DNA from: Nocardioides dokdonensis FR1436
GTDB taxonomy: Bacteria > Actinomycetota > Actinomycetes > Propionibacteriales > Nocardioidaceae
Length of the DNA stretch: 64,000 bases
NCBI RefSeq assembly: GCF_001653335.1
Contig: NZ_CP015079.1
Span: forward strand, 2,542,001 to 2,606,000
Reading direction: 5' to 3'
The notes under the pieces were generated by a model, which did no database searches, was not told the DNA's origin, and was given only the letters and a program-made list of their open reading frames with translations. Each line of letters starts with the position of its first letter. Within the stretch, counting starts at the first letter, position 1. Both the position numbers and the translations under genes were made by a program. This document shows positions 19,095 through 27,071 of the stretch, one piece after another.

Positions 19095-20356
19095 GCGTGG
19101 GACGGATCTCCCGGCGCGGACTGCTCGGCGGGAGCGGGGCCGCTGTCGCGGGCGTCGCCGGCGGTTTCGCGCTGAGCCGTGAGGTGGAGGCGGCCGGCGG
19201 GATCGACGGCACGACGACGACGTACGCCTTCCGGGGCGCGCACCAGGCCGGGATCACCACGCCGGCCCAGGACCGGCTGCACTTCGTGGCCCTGGACGTG
19301 ACCACGGAGTCCCGCGAGGAGCTGGTGGCGCTGCTGGAGGAGTGGACCGCGGCGGCCGAGCGGATGACGCGCGGTGCCGGGGCGGGTCCGGTGGGCCCGG
19401 TCGAGGGCAGCTACCTGCTGCCGCCCGACGACACCGGCGAGGCGATCGGCCTGGGCGCGAGCGGGCTGACGCTCACGTTCGGCTTCGGGCCCGGCCTCTT
19501 CCGTGACGGCGAGGGCCGGGACCGCTTCGGGCTGGCGGACCGGCAGCCCGAGGCGCTGCGCGACCTGCCGCACTTCCCGGCCGACGTGCTCGACCCGCGC
19601 CGCTCGTACGGCGACCTGTGCGTCCAGGCCTGCGCCCAGGACCCCCAGGTGGCGGTGCACGCGGTGCGCAACCTGATCCGCATCGGGTTCGGGCGGGTGT
19701 CGGTGCGCTGGTCCCAGCTGGGCTTCGGCCGCACGTCCTCGACGTCGACCAGCCAGGACACCCCGCGCAACCTCTTCGGCTTCAAGGACGGCACCGCCAA
19801 CGTCAAGGCCGAGGAGCCGGCCGCCCTCGACGAGCACGTGTGGGTGGCGCCCGAGGACGATCCCGACGCGTCGTGGCTCGCCGGGGGGACCTACCTGGCG
19901 GCGCGGCGCATCAACATGACGATGGAGGTGTGGGACCGCCAGCCGCTGGGGGACCAGGAGGCCTTCATCGGCCGGGCCAAGGGCAGCGGGGCGCCGCTCT
20001 CGGGCGGGGAGGAGCACACCGCACCGGACTTCGACATGCCGGGCAGCAACGACACCACCGTGATCGCGCCCGACGCGCACGTCCGGGTCGTGCACCCCGA
20101 CGCCCACGGCGGCGCCCGGATGCTGCGGCGTGGCTACAACTTCGTCGACGGCACCGACGACCTCGGGGGACTGGACGCGGGCCTGTTCTTCATCGCCTTC
20201 GTGCGCGACCCGCGCACCCAGTTCATCCCGGTCCAGAACGCGATGGCGAGGAACGACGCGTTGATGGAGTACCTGAGGTTCACCGGATCCGCGCTGTTCG
20301 CCGTGCCCGCCGGGGTCGCCGAGGGCGAGCACGTGGGACACGCGCTCTTCAGCTGA
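19091..20356 (+). CDS. efeB: Dyp-type heme peroxidase / deferrochelatase EfeB, Tat-exported
   Basis: 421 aa. The twin-arginine signal is [20 protein letters not shown] at the N-terminus. The Dyp motif GFKDGT is at residues 230-235 (catalytic Asp233), and the heme-proximal His lies in the VVHPDAHGG region. GTG at 19091 overlaps the efeO stop (GTGA); GTG at 19097 is also possible. It is the third gene of efeUOB; EfeB proteins oxidise Fe(II) or extract iron from heme at the cell surface. Confidence 0.93.
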   Translation: MSVGRISRRGLLGGSGAAVAGVAGGFALSREVEAAGGIDGTTTTYAFRGAHQAGITTPAQDRLHFVALDVTTESREELVALLEEWTAAAERMTRGAGAGPVGPVEGSYLLPPDDTGEAIGLGASGLTLTFGFGPGLFRDGEGRDRFGLADRQPEALRDLPHFPADVLDPRRSYGDLCVQACAQDPQVAVHAVRNLIRIGFGRVSVRWSQLGFGRTSSTSTSQDTPRNLFGFKDGTANVKAEEPAALDEHVWVAPEDDPDASWLAGGTYLAARRINMTMEVWDRQPLGDQEAFIGRAKGSGAPLSGGEEHTAPDFDMPGSNDTTVIAPDAHVRVVHPDAHGGARMLRRGYNFVDGTDDLGGLDAGLFFIAFVRDPRTQFIPVQNAMARNDALMEYLRFTGSALFAVPAGVAEGEHVGHALFS

Positions 20357-20704
20357 GCGGCGACTCGTCGAGGCGCACCAGGACGACGGTGTCGATGCTG
20401 CTCCGGCGTGGCAGGCGCGCCCGCCACCCGTACTTCTCGCCGAGCCGACCCAGCGTCTCCTCGAAGAGCCCCCCGAGCGCACCTGCTCGGCCTCGCCCTC
20501 CACCGGTGCGGCGTCATCGCGGGGGCGCCCGCGGGAGTCGCACGGCTGGAGCCGTACCCGCGGCTGCGCCCCGAGGGCGGCCGGGAGGCCCAGGCGTCCG
20601 TCTCCGAGGCGGACCACCCACGCCGGGACGGTCACGGGTTCACCCTCGGTGTCGTAGGTCGTGAGGGCGACCTGCCTCGCTGCAGCGAGGTCGGCGACGG
20701 TCAT
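20349..20704 (-). pseudogene. Broken PPOX-class F420/flavin-dependent enzyme
   Basis: From the ATG at 20704 the frame encodes MTVADLAAARQVALTTYDTE, then VPAWVVRLGDG and AQPRVRLQPCDSRGRP, as in short PPOX-fold F420-dependent proteins. Two lesions are visible. The strand that normally carries the (F/W)-x-S/T-x-x-G-K-x-K-R-L segment is missing between LGDGRLG and AQPRV. After EGEAEQVR the frame is lost in a run of six G; the C-terminus (FEETLGRLGEKYGWRARL, then SSIDTVVLVRLDESPLS) continues in another frame to a TGA at 20351-20349. The length needed to restore the frame is one extra base. The ATG overlaps the stop of the upstream ABC-F gene; the end overlaps efeB tail to tail. Confidence 0.7.
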
Positions 20705-22308
20705 GGCGTCGAGCCTCCCACCAGCGGGGCGCCGAGGTCGAGGGTGTGCTCGAGACCGAGGTCGTCGAGGAACGCCTGGTCGTGGCTGGCGACCACGAGC
20801 GCGCCCCGGTAGCCCGCGAGGGCGGTGACCAGGGCGTCGTACGACGCCAGGTCGAGGTTGTTGGTCGGCTCGTCGAGCAGCAGCAGCCGCGGGGCGGGGT
20901 CGGCCAGGAGCAGGGCCGTGAGGGTGGCGCGCAGCCGCTCGCCGCCGGACAGGGAGCCGACGAGGCGGTCGCCGGCCGCGCCGCGGAAGCCGAAGCGGGC
21001 GAGCCGGGCACGCACCTGCTCCGGAGTCGCGCCCGGGTTTCGGCGCGCCACCTCCGCAGCCAGCGGGGCGGCGTCGTCGAGGACGTCGAGCCGCTGGGGG
21101 AGCAGGGCCACCGGGACGTGCACGCGGACTTCGCCCGCGCGCGGGGCCAGCAGCCCGGCCCAGGTGTGCAGCAGGGTCGTCTTGCCGCAGCCGTTGGGAC
21201 CGACGAGCGCCAGCCGTTCCGGGCCGACGAGGTCGGTGTCGACGGTGGTGCCGGTGCGTAGCACCAGGTCGCGGCTGCTGAGGACCAGGGCGCCGCGTCG
21301 CACCTCGGTGCCGGGCAGGTCGACGCGGATCGCGGTGTCGTCGCGCAGCAGCTCCTCGGCGCGGTCCAGCCCGGTGCGGGCGGTGTCGAGCCGGTCGGCG
21401 TGCACGTGGCGGTAGGACGCGGCCGACCGCTCGGCACGGCCCTTCAGGTAGTCGCGCGCGGCCTTGCCGAGCCCCGTGGTGCGCTCCGCCTTGGCGGCGA
21501 CCCGACGACGCCGGGCGAGGGCCTGCTCGGCGTCGACGACATCGCGTCGCTGTCGACGGACCTCGGCGCGGGCGGTCACCACCGCCTGCTGCGCCGCCTC
21601 CTGCTCGGCCGCGACCTGGGCGACGTACGCCGACCAGCCGCCGCCGTACCACCGCACCACGCCCTCGCGCAGGTCGGCGATGCGGTCGACGCGCTCGAGC
21701 AGCTCGCGGTCGTGGCTGACCACGAGGAGGGTGTGGGGCCAGGTGGCGACGAGGTCGTGGACGCGTGCCCGGGCGGCCCGGTCGAGGTTGTTGGTGGGCT
21801 CGTCGAGGAGCAGCACGTCGGGGCGACGGAGCAGCACCGCGGCCAGCGCGAGGCGGGTCACCTCGCCGCCGGAGAGCTCTCCGAGACACCGGTGCAGGGT
21901 GCGGGCAGGCAGTCCGAGCCGGTCCAGCTCGGCGGTGGCGCGTTCCTCGACGTCCCAGTCGTCACCGACGCGGTCGAAGTGGGACTGGTCGGTGCTGCCG
22001 GTCTCGATCGCCCGCAGCGCCTCGAGCGTCGCGGCGATGCCGAGGAAGTCGGCGACGGGACGGGTGGGGTCGGCAGTGAGGTCCTGCGGCAGGTAGCCGA
22101 CCTCGCCGGTGACCGAGACGTGCCCGGCCGTCGGGATCATCTCCCCGGCCAGCACCCGGAGCAGGGTCGACTTGCCGGACCCGTTGAGCCCGACCAGTCC
22201 GGCCCGGCCGCGCTTGAGGGTGAGGTCGAGCTCACGCAGCGCGCTGCCGCCATCGGGCCAGGTGACGTCGAGGCCGGAGACGACGCAGACGGGTCGGGTC
22301 GAGGACAT
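20701..22308 (-). CDS. ABC-F family ATPase (ribosome-associated type)
   Basis: 535 aa, two ABC domains and no membrane segment. Domain 1: GLNGSGKST, LGELSGGEV, LLLDEPTNNLD. The interdomain linker is Arg-rich and helical (RAEVRRQRRDVVDAEQALAR). Domain 2: GPNGCGKTT, VGSLSGGERLR, LLLDEPTNNLD. The start is the ATG at 22308; a longer frame from 22455 runs through noncoding sequence. Family members protect ribosomes from antibiotics or act as translation factors; which class cannot be told. A TAACCT -10 candidate at 22415-22410 leaves a ~100-nt leader containing a Pro-rich out-of-frame ORF that runs into the gene start. Confidence 0.85.
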   Translation of the reverse strand: MSSTRPVCVVSGLDVTWPDGGSALRELDLTLKRGRAGLVGLNGSGKSTLLRVLAGEMIPTAGHVSVTGEVGYLPQDLTADPTRPVADFLGIAATLEALRAIETGSTDQSHFDRVGDDWDVEERATAELDRLGLPARTLHRCLGELSGGEVTRLALAAVLLRRPDVLLLDEPTNNLDRAARARVHDLVATWPHTLLVVSHDRELLERVDRIADLREGVVRWYGGGWSAYVAQVAAEQEAAQQAVVTARAEVRRQRRDVVDAEQALARRRRVAAKAERTTGLGKAARDYLKGRAERSAASYRHVHADRLDTARTGLDRAEELLRDDTAIRVDLPGTEVRRGALVLSSRDLVLRTGTTVDTDLVGPERLALVGPNGCGKTTLLHTWAGLLAPRAGEVRVHVPVALLPQRLDVLDDAAPLAAEVARRNPGATPEQVRARLARFGFRGAAGDRLVGSLSGGERLRATLTALLLADPAPRLLLLDEPTNNLDLASYDALVTALAGYRGALVVASHDQAFLDDLGLEHTLDLGAPLVGGSTP

Positions 22309-22520
22309 GGCTGCTCCAGGTGAGGGGTCGGGTGCGTCGCGACGGACGCGGGGACGGACCTCAGAGGAGCAACGTGACCTTGCCTGGGGTGCGGGGGTGG
22401 GACCACGCCAGGTTAGGACGGGACCATGGCGTCCTGCACCTGGTTTTGGAGCCACCCGGCTTGTGCGAGGGAGTCGAGACGATGACTTCTTGCCATCGTG
22501 CTGTGTGAGAGGTTGCCGGG

Positions 22521-22940
22521 ATGTTGATCTACGTCGCGGGTGCGTTGGCCGATGTTGAGACCGTCCGCAGCGTGCAGACCGCGGTGATCCGGGCGGGCCA
22601 CGAGCTGACGCTCGACTGGACCCGAGCCAGCGATGCTGCGCTCACCGACTACGAGTCACAGCCGGCCGCTGCGGCGTCGGTGGCCTCGGCCGACCTTGAT
22701 GCGGTGCTGGCGGCCGAGGCGGTGCTCGTCGTCGCGTCCGAGCACGAAGGTCGGGGGATGTATGTCGAGCTCGGCGCCGCGCTCGCGCGGGCCAGCGCCG
22801 GCGAGCTCGAGCAGGTGGCGGTCATCGGCTCGATCCATCACCAGAGCGTCTTCTTCTACCACCCCGCGGTGACGCGGTGGGTCAGCGTGGAGGAGTGGCT
22901 GGCGAGCCTGGATCGAGCTCGAGGGTGCCGTACGGCGTGA
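22521..22940 (+). CDS. Small protein of the nucleoside 2-deoxyribosyltransferase-like fold
   Basis: 139 aa. The N-terminus MLIYVAGALADVETVRSVQ with TRAG-like spacing, the central DLDAVLAAEAVLVV, and EGRGMYVELGAALARA resemble nucleoside 2-deoxyribosyltransferase/DUF4406-type proteins, where the G-x-x-x-E-x-G strand-helix binds a nucleotide. The function is not assigned. The ATG at 22521 follows GAGAGG with a 7-nt gap. The 3' end overlaps the convergent DUF222 gene by about 59 nt, more than any other pair here, so one of the two C-termini may be longer than needed. Confidence 0.6.
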   Translation: MLIYVAGALADVETVRSVQTAVIRAGHELTLDWTRASDAALTDYESQPAAAASVASADLDAVLAAEAVLVVASEHEGRGMYVELGAALARASAGELEQVAVIGSIHHQSVFFYHPAVTRWVSVEEWLASLDRARGCRTA

Positions 22941-24213
22941 CGGCGTACCTGTTCCCGTGCTGGTCGCGCCACAGGTAGTCGCCGTGGTCGGTGCGCTGGT
23001 AGCTCCACGCGTCGATGGTCTTGGCGCGGTGATCGTGTCTGCACAGTGGTGCCAGGTTGGCTGGGTGGGTCTGGCCGGGTGGGCCGCCGTCGTCGGGGTC
23101 GATGTAGGGCTCGATGTGGTCGAGGTCGCAGCGGCTGGCGGGGACGTCGCAGAACGGGAAGACGCAGTGGGTGTCGCGGCGGGTGACCAGGTCGCGCATC
23201 CACCGGGGCGGGTCGTGGGCGTCGACGGAGTCGGTGCGGGCCATGTCGAGGACCGGCAGCACCGTCACCGACGCCCCTGCGAGCCACTCGCGGATCTTGG
23301 TCAGGGTGGCGGGCCCGAGTCCGAGCACCTGCCCGACACCGGTCTCGGTGCCGGTGCCGGTGGCGTCGAGGTCGCTGGTGGTGACGTCGATGTTGAGCCT
23401 CACCCGGGGGCGGGGTGCACCGAGCCCGTCGAGGACCGCTGCCAGCGCGTGCACCTGTCGTTCGCCGAGGCCCGGGTCGAGCTCGGCGTCGGGGCCGGTG
23501 GCGGGCTCGGTGGTGTCGACGATCAGGTCGTGCAGCCGCTGCAGCGTGGGGGTGTCGCCGGTGATCCCCAGCCACGACGTCCCGGCCCACTGGCCGCCCT
23601 CACCGGCACGGTGGTGCCGCAGGCTGATGCCCCACTCACGAGTCCTCGCGTGCTCCTCCGCGGCCTCGAGGGTCTCGGGGTCGAACAGCGCCACGGCCTC
23701 CGCGACCGCCCGGTCGATCCGGGTCGGCCCGACGGAGTCCACGACCGGCGCCAGCGCCGCATCGACGTGCGCGGCGGCCTCGGGTGAAAGTCCCTGGGTG
23801 GCCTTCGCGACCCGGCGTGCCCGCCACAACGCCACGTCCAACGCCTCGACCCGGGCGTGGATCTTCGGCAGCCGGTGCCGCAGCTCGAGCGCCTCGGCCA
23901 TCAGGGACGTGGTCGCTGCCGGCGACATCCGCATCACCGCAGCCAACGGCTGCGCGGAGAACTCCGCCACCGCCGGCACCCCCTCGCCACCGATCCAGGC
24001 GTCGCAGTCCCAGACCCGCTCCTGCTCACCCCACGAGAGCCGGTGCGCGTCGTCGACCGCGGGATGCAGGTCGCACCAGCGCAGCACCACCCGCAGTCGA
24101 CGCCGCTCCGCCCTGCGGACCTCAGCCTCTGCCTCGTGGGCGAAGTCGAGCAGCCACTCAGCATCGAGGTCGTCGACCTCGAGAGGCTGCCCGTGGCTGT
24201 CGGTCTCGATCAT
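22882..24213 (-). CDS. DUF222 (13E12-type) HNH endonuclease
   Basis: 443 aa. The N-terminal two thirds is DUF222 (helical; LSPEAAAHVDAALAPVV). The C-terminal HNH domain has THCVFPFC, CDLDHIEPY (His366) and NLAPLCRHDHRAK, that is the Zn-binding Cys pairs and the catalytic His/Asn/His. The ATG at 24213 is 7 nt from a TAGGAT -10. An SOS box sits within the promoter, so LexA control is expected. 13E12-family genes of Mycobacterium tuberculosis are also known to include LexA-regulated members. The biological target is unknown; a second, truncated DUF222 gene lies at about 58.7 kb. Confidence 0.88.
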   Translation of the reverse strand: MIETDSHGQPLEVDDLDAEWLLDFAHEAEAEVRRAERRRLRVVLRWCDLHPAVDDAHRLSWGEQERVWDCDAWIGGEGVPAVAEFSAQPLAAVMRMSPAATTSLMAEALELRHRLPKIHARVEALDVALWRARRVAKATQGLSPEAAAHVDAALAPVVDSVGPTRIDRAVAEAVALFDPETLEAAEEHARTREWGISLRHHRAGEGGQWAGTSWLGITGDTPTLQRLHDLIVDTTEPATGPDAELDPGLGERQVHALAAVLDGLGAPRPRVRLNIDVTTSDLDATGTGTETGVGQVLGLGPATLTKIREWLAGASVTVLPVLDMARTDSVDAHDPPRWMRDLVTRRDTHCVFPFCDVPASRCDLDHIEPYIDPDDGGPPGQTHPANLAPLCRHDHRAKTIDAWSYQRTDHGDYLWRDQHGNRYAVTPYGTLELDPGSPATPPR

Positions 24214-24220
24214 GGGTCCG

Positions 24221-24249
24221 ATCCTACTCGAACACCTGTTCGAGAGCAA
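24221..24249 (-). promoter_or_regulatory. LexA/SOS-box promoter of the DUF222 nuclease
   Basis: CGAACACCTGTTCG (24229-24242) is a perfect match to the Gram-positive SOS box CGAAC-N4-GTTCG, with arms extended to CTCGAAC/GTTCGAG. It sits exactly in the 17-bp spacer between TTGCTC (-35, 24249-24244) and TAGGAT (-10, 24226-24221) on the minus strand. Confidence 0.85.
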
Positions 24250-24423
24250 GGGCTTTCTGCTGCGAATCGACCCACCAGCGCGACGCTCGGGGACGTCTGA
24301 CGGGCCGACGTCGACCCGTCGGGCCATCCATGCTGTCCGGTCGGTCGGCGCCTGGTTTGACGAGCAGGGCCCGCTCGCGCCAGTGTCGCCGTCCCACGCC
24401 TCCCACCCCGACAGGACATCCCG

Positions 24424-25128
24424 ATGAGCGCGCCCGGCACGTACCCGCTCGGTGTGGCCACCAGCGAGCAGGACCGTCGGCGGTACGCCCGACGGGCCCA
24501 GCTGCTGGCAGGTGCGTCGGTGGCCTACAACGTGGTCGAGGCCGTCATCGCGATCGCGGCAGGGCTGGTGGCCGGGTCGATCGCCCTGGTCGGCTTCGGC
24601 CTCGACTCCGTCGTCGAGGTCTCCTCCGGCCTGATCATCCTGTGGCAGTTCCGCCATGCCCTGCCGGAGTCACGTGAGCGCACCGCGCTGAGACTGATGG
24701 CGCTCTCGTTCTTCGCCCTCGCCGGCTACGTCGCGTTCGAGTCGATCCGCTCGCTCGCGAGCGGGCTCCGTCCGGAGGCCTCGACGGTCGGCATGGTGCT
24801 GGCGGCAGCGTCGCTGGCGATCATGCCGTTCCTGTCCTGGGCGCAGCGCCGCACCGGTCGTGCGCTCGGCTCCAACGCCGTGGTCGCCGACTCGACGCAG
24901 ACCCTCCTGTGCACCTACATGTCCGCGGTCCTGCTGGGCGGCCTGGTGCTCAACGCGACGCTCGGCTGGTGGTGGGCCGACCCGGTGGCCGGCCTGGTCA
25001 TCGCCGCTGTCGCGCTCAAGGAGGGCCGGCAGGCCTGGCGCGGCGAGGGGTGCTGCGCTCCGATGCCGGTCGGCGCGCCCGACCAGGCCGACGGGTGCGG
25101 CTGCGGGCAGGGCTGCGCCTGCTGCTGA
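24424..25128 (+). CDS. Cation diffusion facilitator-like metal transporter with Cys-rich tail
   Basis: 234 aa with five to six TM segments. CDF signatures: VGFGLDSVVEVSSG in TM2 (the Asp metal ligand) and SNAVVADSTQTLLCTYMSA / WWWADPVAGLVIAAVA in TM5-6 (the paired Asp). It lacks the long cytoplasmic beta-alpha domain of YiiP-type CDFs and instead ends in a short tail with seven Cys among the last 27 residues (EGCCAPMPVG, then DGCGCGQGCACC), a likely metal-binding site. Substrate unknown; Zn, Cd or Co is usual. It begins 174 nt from the SOS promoter region, transcribed away from the DUF222 gene. Confidence 0.8.
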   Translation: MSAPGTYPLGVATSEQDRRRYARRAQLLAGASVAYNVVEAVIAIAAGLVAGSIALVGFGLDSVVEVSSGLIILWQFRHALPESRERTALRLMALSFFALAGYVAFESIRSLASGLRPEASTVGMVLAAASLAIMPFLSWAQRRTGRALGSNAVVADSTQTLLCTYMSAVLLGGLVLNATLGWWWADPVAGLVIAAVALKEGRQAWRGEGCCAPMPVGAPDQADGCGCGQGCACC

Positions 25129-25132
25129 CCGC

Positions 25133-25546
25133 TCACCCCACAAGTAGGCAGAACGGGTGCCCAGCGGGGTCGGCGAGCACGTACAGCGGCTCGGTTTGCT
25201 CCCTGGTGCGGTCCAGCAGCAGCCGGGCGCCGAGCTCCTCCGCGCGCCTACGGTGCCGCTCGAGCGCCTCGCGGTCGGTCACGGCGAAGTCGAGGTGCAT
25301 CTGCATCGGTACGTCATGCGCAGGCCAGGTCGACGCAGTGAGACGCTCGACCTCTTGGACCGCGAGGACCCGACGGCCCTCGGCGTCGACCAGCACCAGC
25401 CAGTCCGCGGCGTCGTCGGTGCCCTCGGTGGGTGGCTCGTCGCCCGGCCGGTATGTCAGGCCGAGCAGCTGTCGGTAGAACTCCGCGAGGCCGCGGGCGT
25501 CCGTGGTGTCGATCGCGGCGTGCATCAACCGTGGGTAGTCGTTCAT
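25133..25546 (-). CDS. VOC-superfamily protein (glyoxalase fold)
   Basis: 137 aa. RLMHAAIDTTDARGLAEFYRQLLGL opens repeat 1 and MQMHLDFAVTD opens repeat 2; EPLYVLADPAGHPFCLLVG closes the fold. The pattern is that of the VOC proteins with HxD near the second repeat. GAGGAG stands 5 nt before the ATG. It is convergent with the CDF gene (5-nt gap) and runs in the same direction as the MocR gene upstream (29-nt gap), so it may be cotranscribed with it. Substrate unknown. Confidence 0.8.
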   Translation of the reverse strand: MNDYPRLMHAAIDTTDARGLAEFYRQLLGLTYRPGDEPPTEGTDDAADWLVLVDAEGRRVLAVQEVERLTASTWPAHDVPMQMHLDFAVTDREALERHRRRAEELGARLLLDRTREQTEPLYVLADPAGHPFCLLVG

Positions 25547-25575
25547 GGATCTCCTCACGCGGGGCGGCGGGCTGC

Positions 25576-27009
25576 TCAGGCCACCATCACCCGCGTGCCG
25601 CGCCGCACCCGCGTGGCGGGGGCGTCGCGCACGTCCGCCCAGGCGTGGGCGAGGCGCTCCACGGCGAGGGCGAGCTCGTCGGGGCGGCGGGTCCAGGGCA
25701 CCCGCACGAACCGGTCGAGCCCGCCCTCGGCGGCGAAGACCGGGCCCGGGGCGACGATCACGCCGTGCTGCTCGGCTGCGGCGGCCAGGGCGCTGCCGCG
25801 CGCCGAGGGCAGCTCGATCCACAGCGCCAGCCCGCCGCCGGGCGTGTGGAAGCGCCACTCGGGCAGCCGCGCGGTCATCTCGGCGACCAGGCGGTCGCGC
25901 TGGGCGCGCAGCTGCTCGACGTGACCGGGGAGCACCGGGCCGGTCTCCAGCAGCCGCGCCAGCGTCAGCTGCTCCAGCACGGGCGCGCCGAGGTCGAGGG
26001 CCAGTCGGGCCTCCTGCAGCTGCTCGAGGCACTCGTGCGGGGCCCGGATCCACCCCAGGCGCAGCCCGCCCCAGAAGCTCTTGCTGGCGCTGCCGATGGT
26101 GATCGTCCCGGGCGCGTGCGCCGCGAACGGCAGCGGCATCGGCTGTCCGTCCAGGGCCAGCGCCTGGTGCGCCTCGTCGACGACGGCGCGGGTGCCGGCG
26201 GCGCGCAGGTGGGCGGCGTACGCCGCTCGCTGATCGTCGCTCATCACGTGCCCGGTCGGGTTCTGGAAGTCGGGCACCAGGTAGGCCAGCCGCGGCCGGG
26301 CGGCGCGCAGTGTGGCGCCCACCGCGTCGAGGTCCCAGCCGTCGGGATCGACGGCGCTGGGCACCAGCCGTGCCCCGGCGTTGCGCAGCGCCTGGGTGGC
26401 GTTCGGGTAGACCGGGGACTCCACCAGCACCCGGTCGCCGCGACCGGTGAACGCCTGCGCGACGACGGCGGCGGCCGACAGCGCCCCGGGCGTCACGAGC
26501 ACCTGGTCGGGGTCGGTGGCGAGGCCGCGGGCGGCGTAGGCCTCCGCGATGCGCTGCTGGAGCCGGGGGAGGCCGGTCGGGAAGTAGCCGTGGCCGCCCA
26601 GGTAGGCCGGCAGGTCGCCGGCGGCGTCGGAGTAGGCCTGCAGGAGACCGACGGGCGCCGCGGCCGCAGCACAGTTGAGGTCGACGGCGTCCCCGTCGTC
26701 CACCCCCGGCAGCAGCGCGCGGTCGTGGGAGCGGGCGCGGCCGCCGGGCACCCGGGTGAAGGTGCCCGAGCCCTGGCGGGAGGCGGCGTACCCGGTCTCG
26801 CGCAGCAGCGCGTAGGCGCGCGTGACGGTGGTGCGGGAGACGCCCAGCGCCTCGGTCAGCTCGCGCTCGCTGGGCAGGCGCACGTCGAAGCCGATCCGCC
26901 CGTCGCCGACGAGCAGCGTGAGCGCGTCGGCGAGGCCGAGGTAGGCCGGCGAGCGGTCGAAGGCGCCCACCAGCGACGCGACCCGGGCGGCGGACACAGA
27001 GGCGACCAT
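25576..27009 (-). CDS. MocR-type GntR/aminotransferase regulator (YczR-like)
   Basis: 477 aa from the ATG at 27009. The N-terminal winged HTH of the GntR family (LPSERELTEALGVSRTTVTRAYALLRE) spans about residues 45-90. The C-terminal fold-type I aminotransferase domain has VESPVYPNA, DFQNPTGHVMSDD, VVDEAH, and PLP lysine Lys310 in SASKSFWGGLRLG. An upstream in-frame start at 27051 would run across the promoter palindrome. It is divergent from a YczE membrane protein, the gene that YczR-type MocR regulators are known to accompany. Confidence 0.88.
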   Translation of the reverse strand: MVASVSAARVASLVGAFDRSPAYLGLADALTLLVGDGRIGFDVRLPSERELTEALGVSRTTVTRAYALLRETGYAASRQGSGTFTRVPGGRARSHDRALLPGVDDGDAVDLNCAAAAAPVGLLQAYSDAAGDLPAYLGGHGYFPTGLPRLQQRIAEAYAARGLATDPDQVLVTPGALSAAAVVAQAFTGRGDRVLVESPVYPNATQALRNAGARLVPSAVDPDGWDLDAVGATLRAARPRLAYLVPDFQNPTGHVMSDDQRAAYAAHLRAAGTRAVVDEAHQALALDGQPMPLPFAAHAPGTITIGSASKSFWGGLRLGWIRAPHECLEQLQEARLALDLGAPVLEQLTLARLLETGPVLPGHVEQLRAQRDRLVAEMTARLPEWRFHTPGGGLALWIELPSARGSALAAAAEQHGVIVAPGPVFAAEGGLDRFVRVPWTRRPDELALAVERLAHAWADVRDAPATRVRRGTRVMVA

Positions 27010-27026
27010 GCAGACCACTGTCGCAC

Positions 27027-27053
27027 GATTGGCTATTTCCTGACAGGCCAATC
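27027..27053. promoter_or_regulatory. Palindrome between mocR and yczE, candidate YczR operator
   Basis: GATTGGC (27027-27033) and GCCAATC (27047-27053) are perfect 7-bp inverted arms separated by 13 bp, in a 62-bp divergent intergenic region. The position suits control of both genes by the MocR regulator. Confidence 0.6.
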
Positions 27054-27071
27054 CGACGGCATCCTGGACCC

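Noticed and set aside
18995..21889. 964-aa minus-strand ORF
   Set aside because: Mostly shadow of efeB and of ABC-F in another frame; only its piece at 20349-20704 is a real (broken) gene.
22137..22406. 89-aa minus-strand ORF before ABC-F as a separate gene
   Set aside because: Overlaps the ABC-F start out of frame for ~170 nt; no domain.
22309..22420. Leader-peptide attenuator for the ABC-F gene
   Set aside because: There is a -10 candidate and a Pro-rich out-of-frame ORF, but no terminator or convincing alternative stems could be seen by eye.
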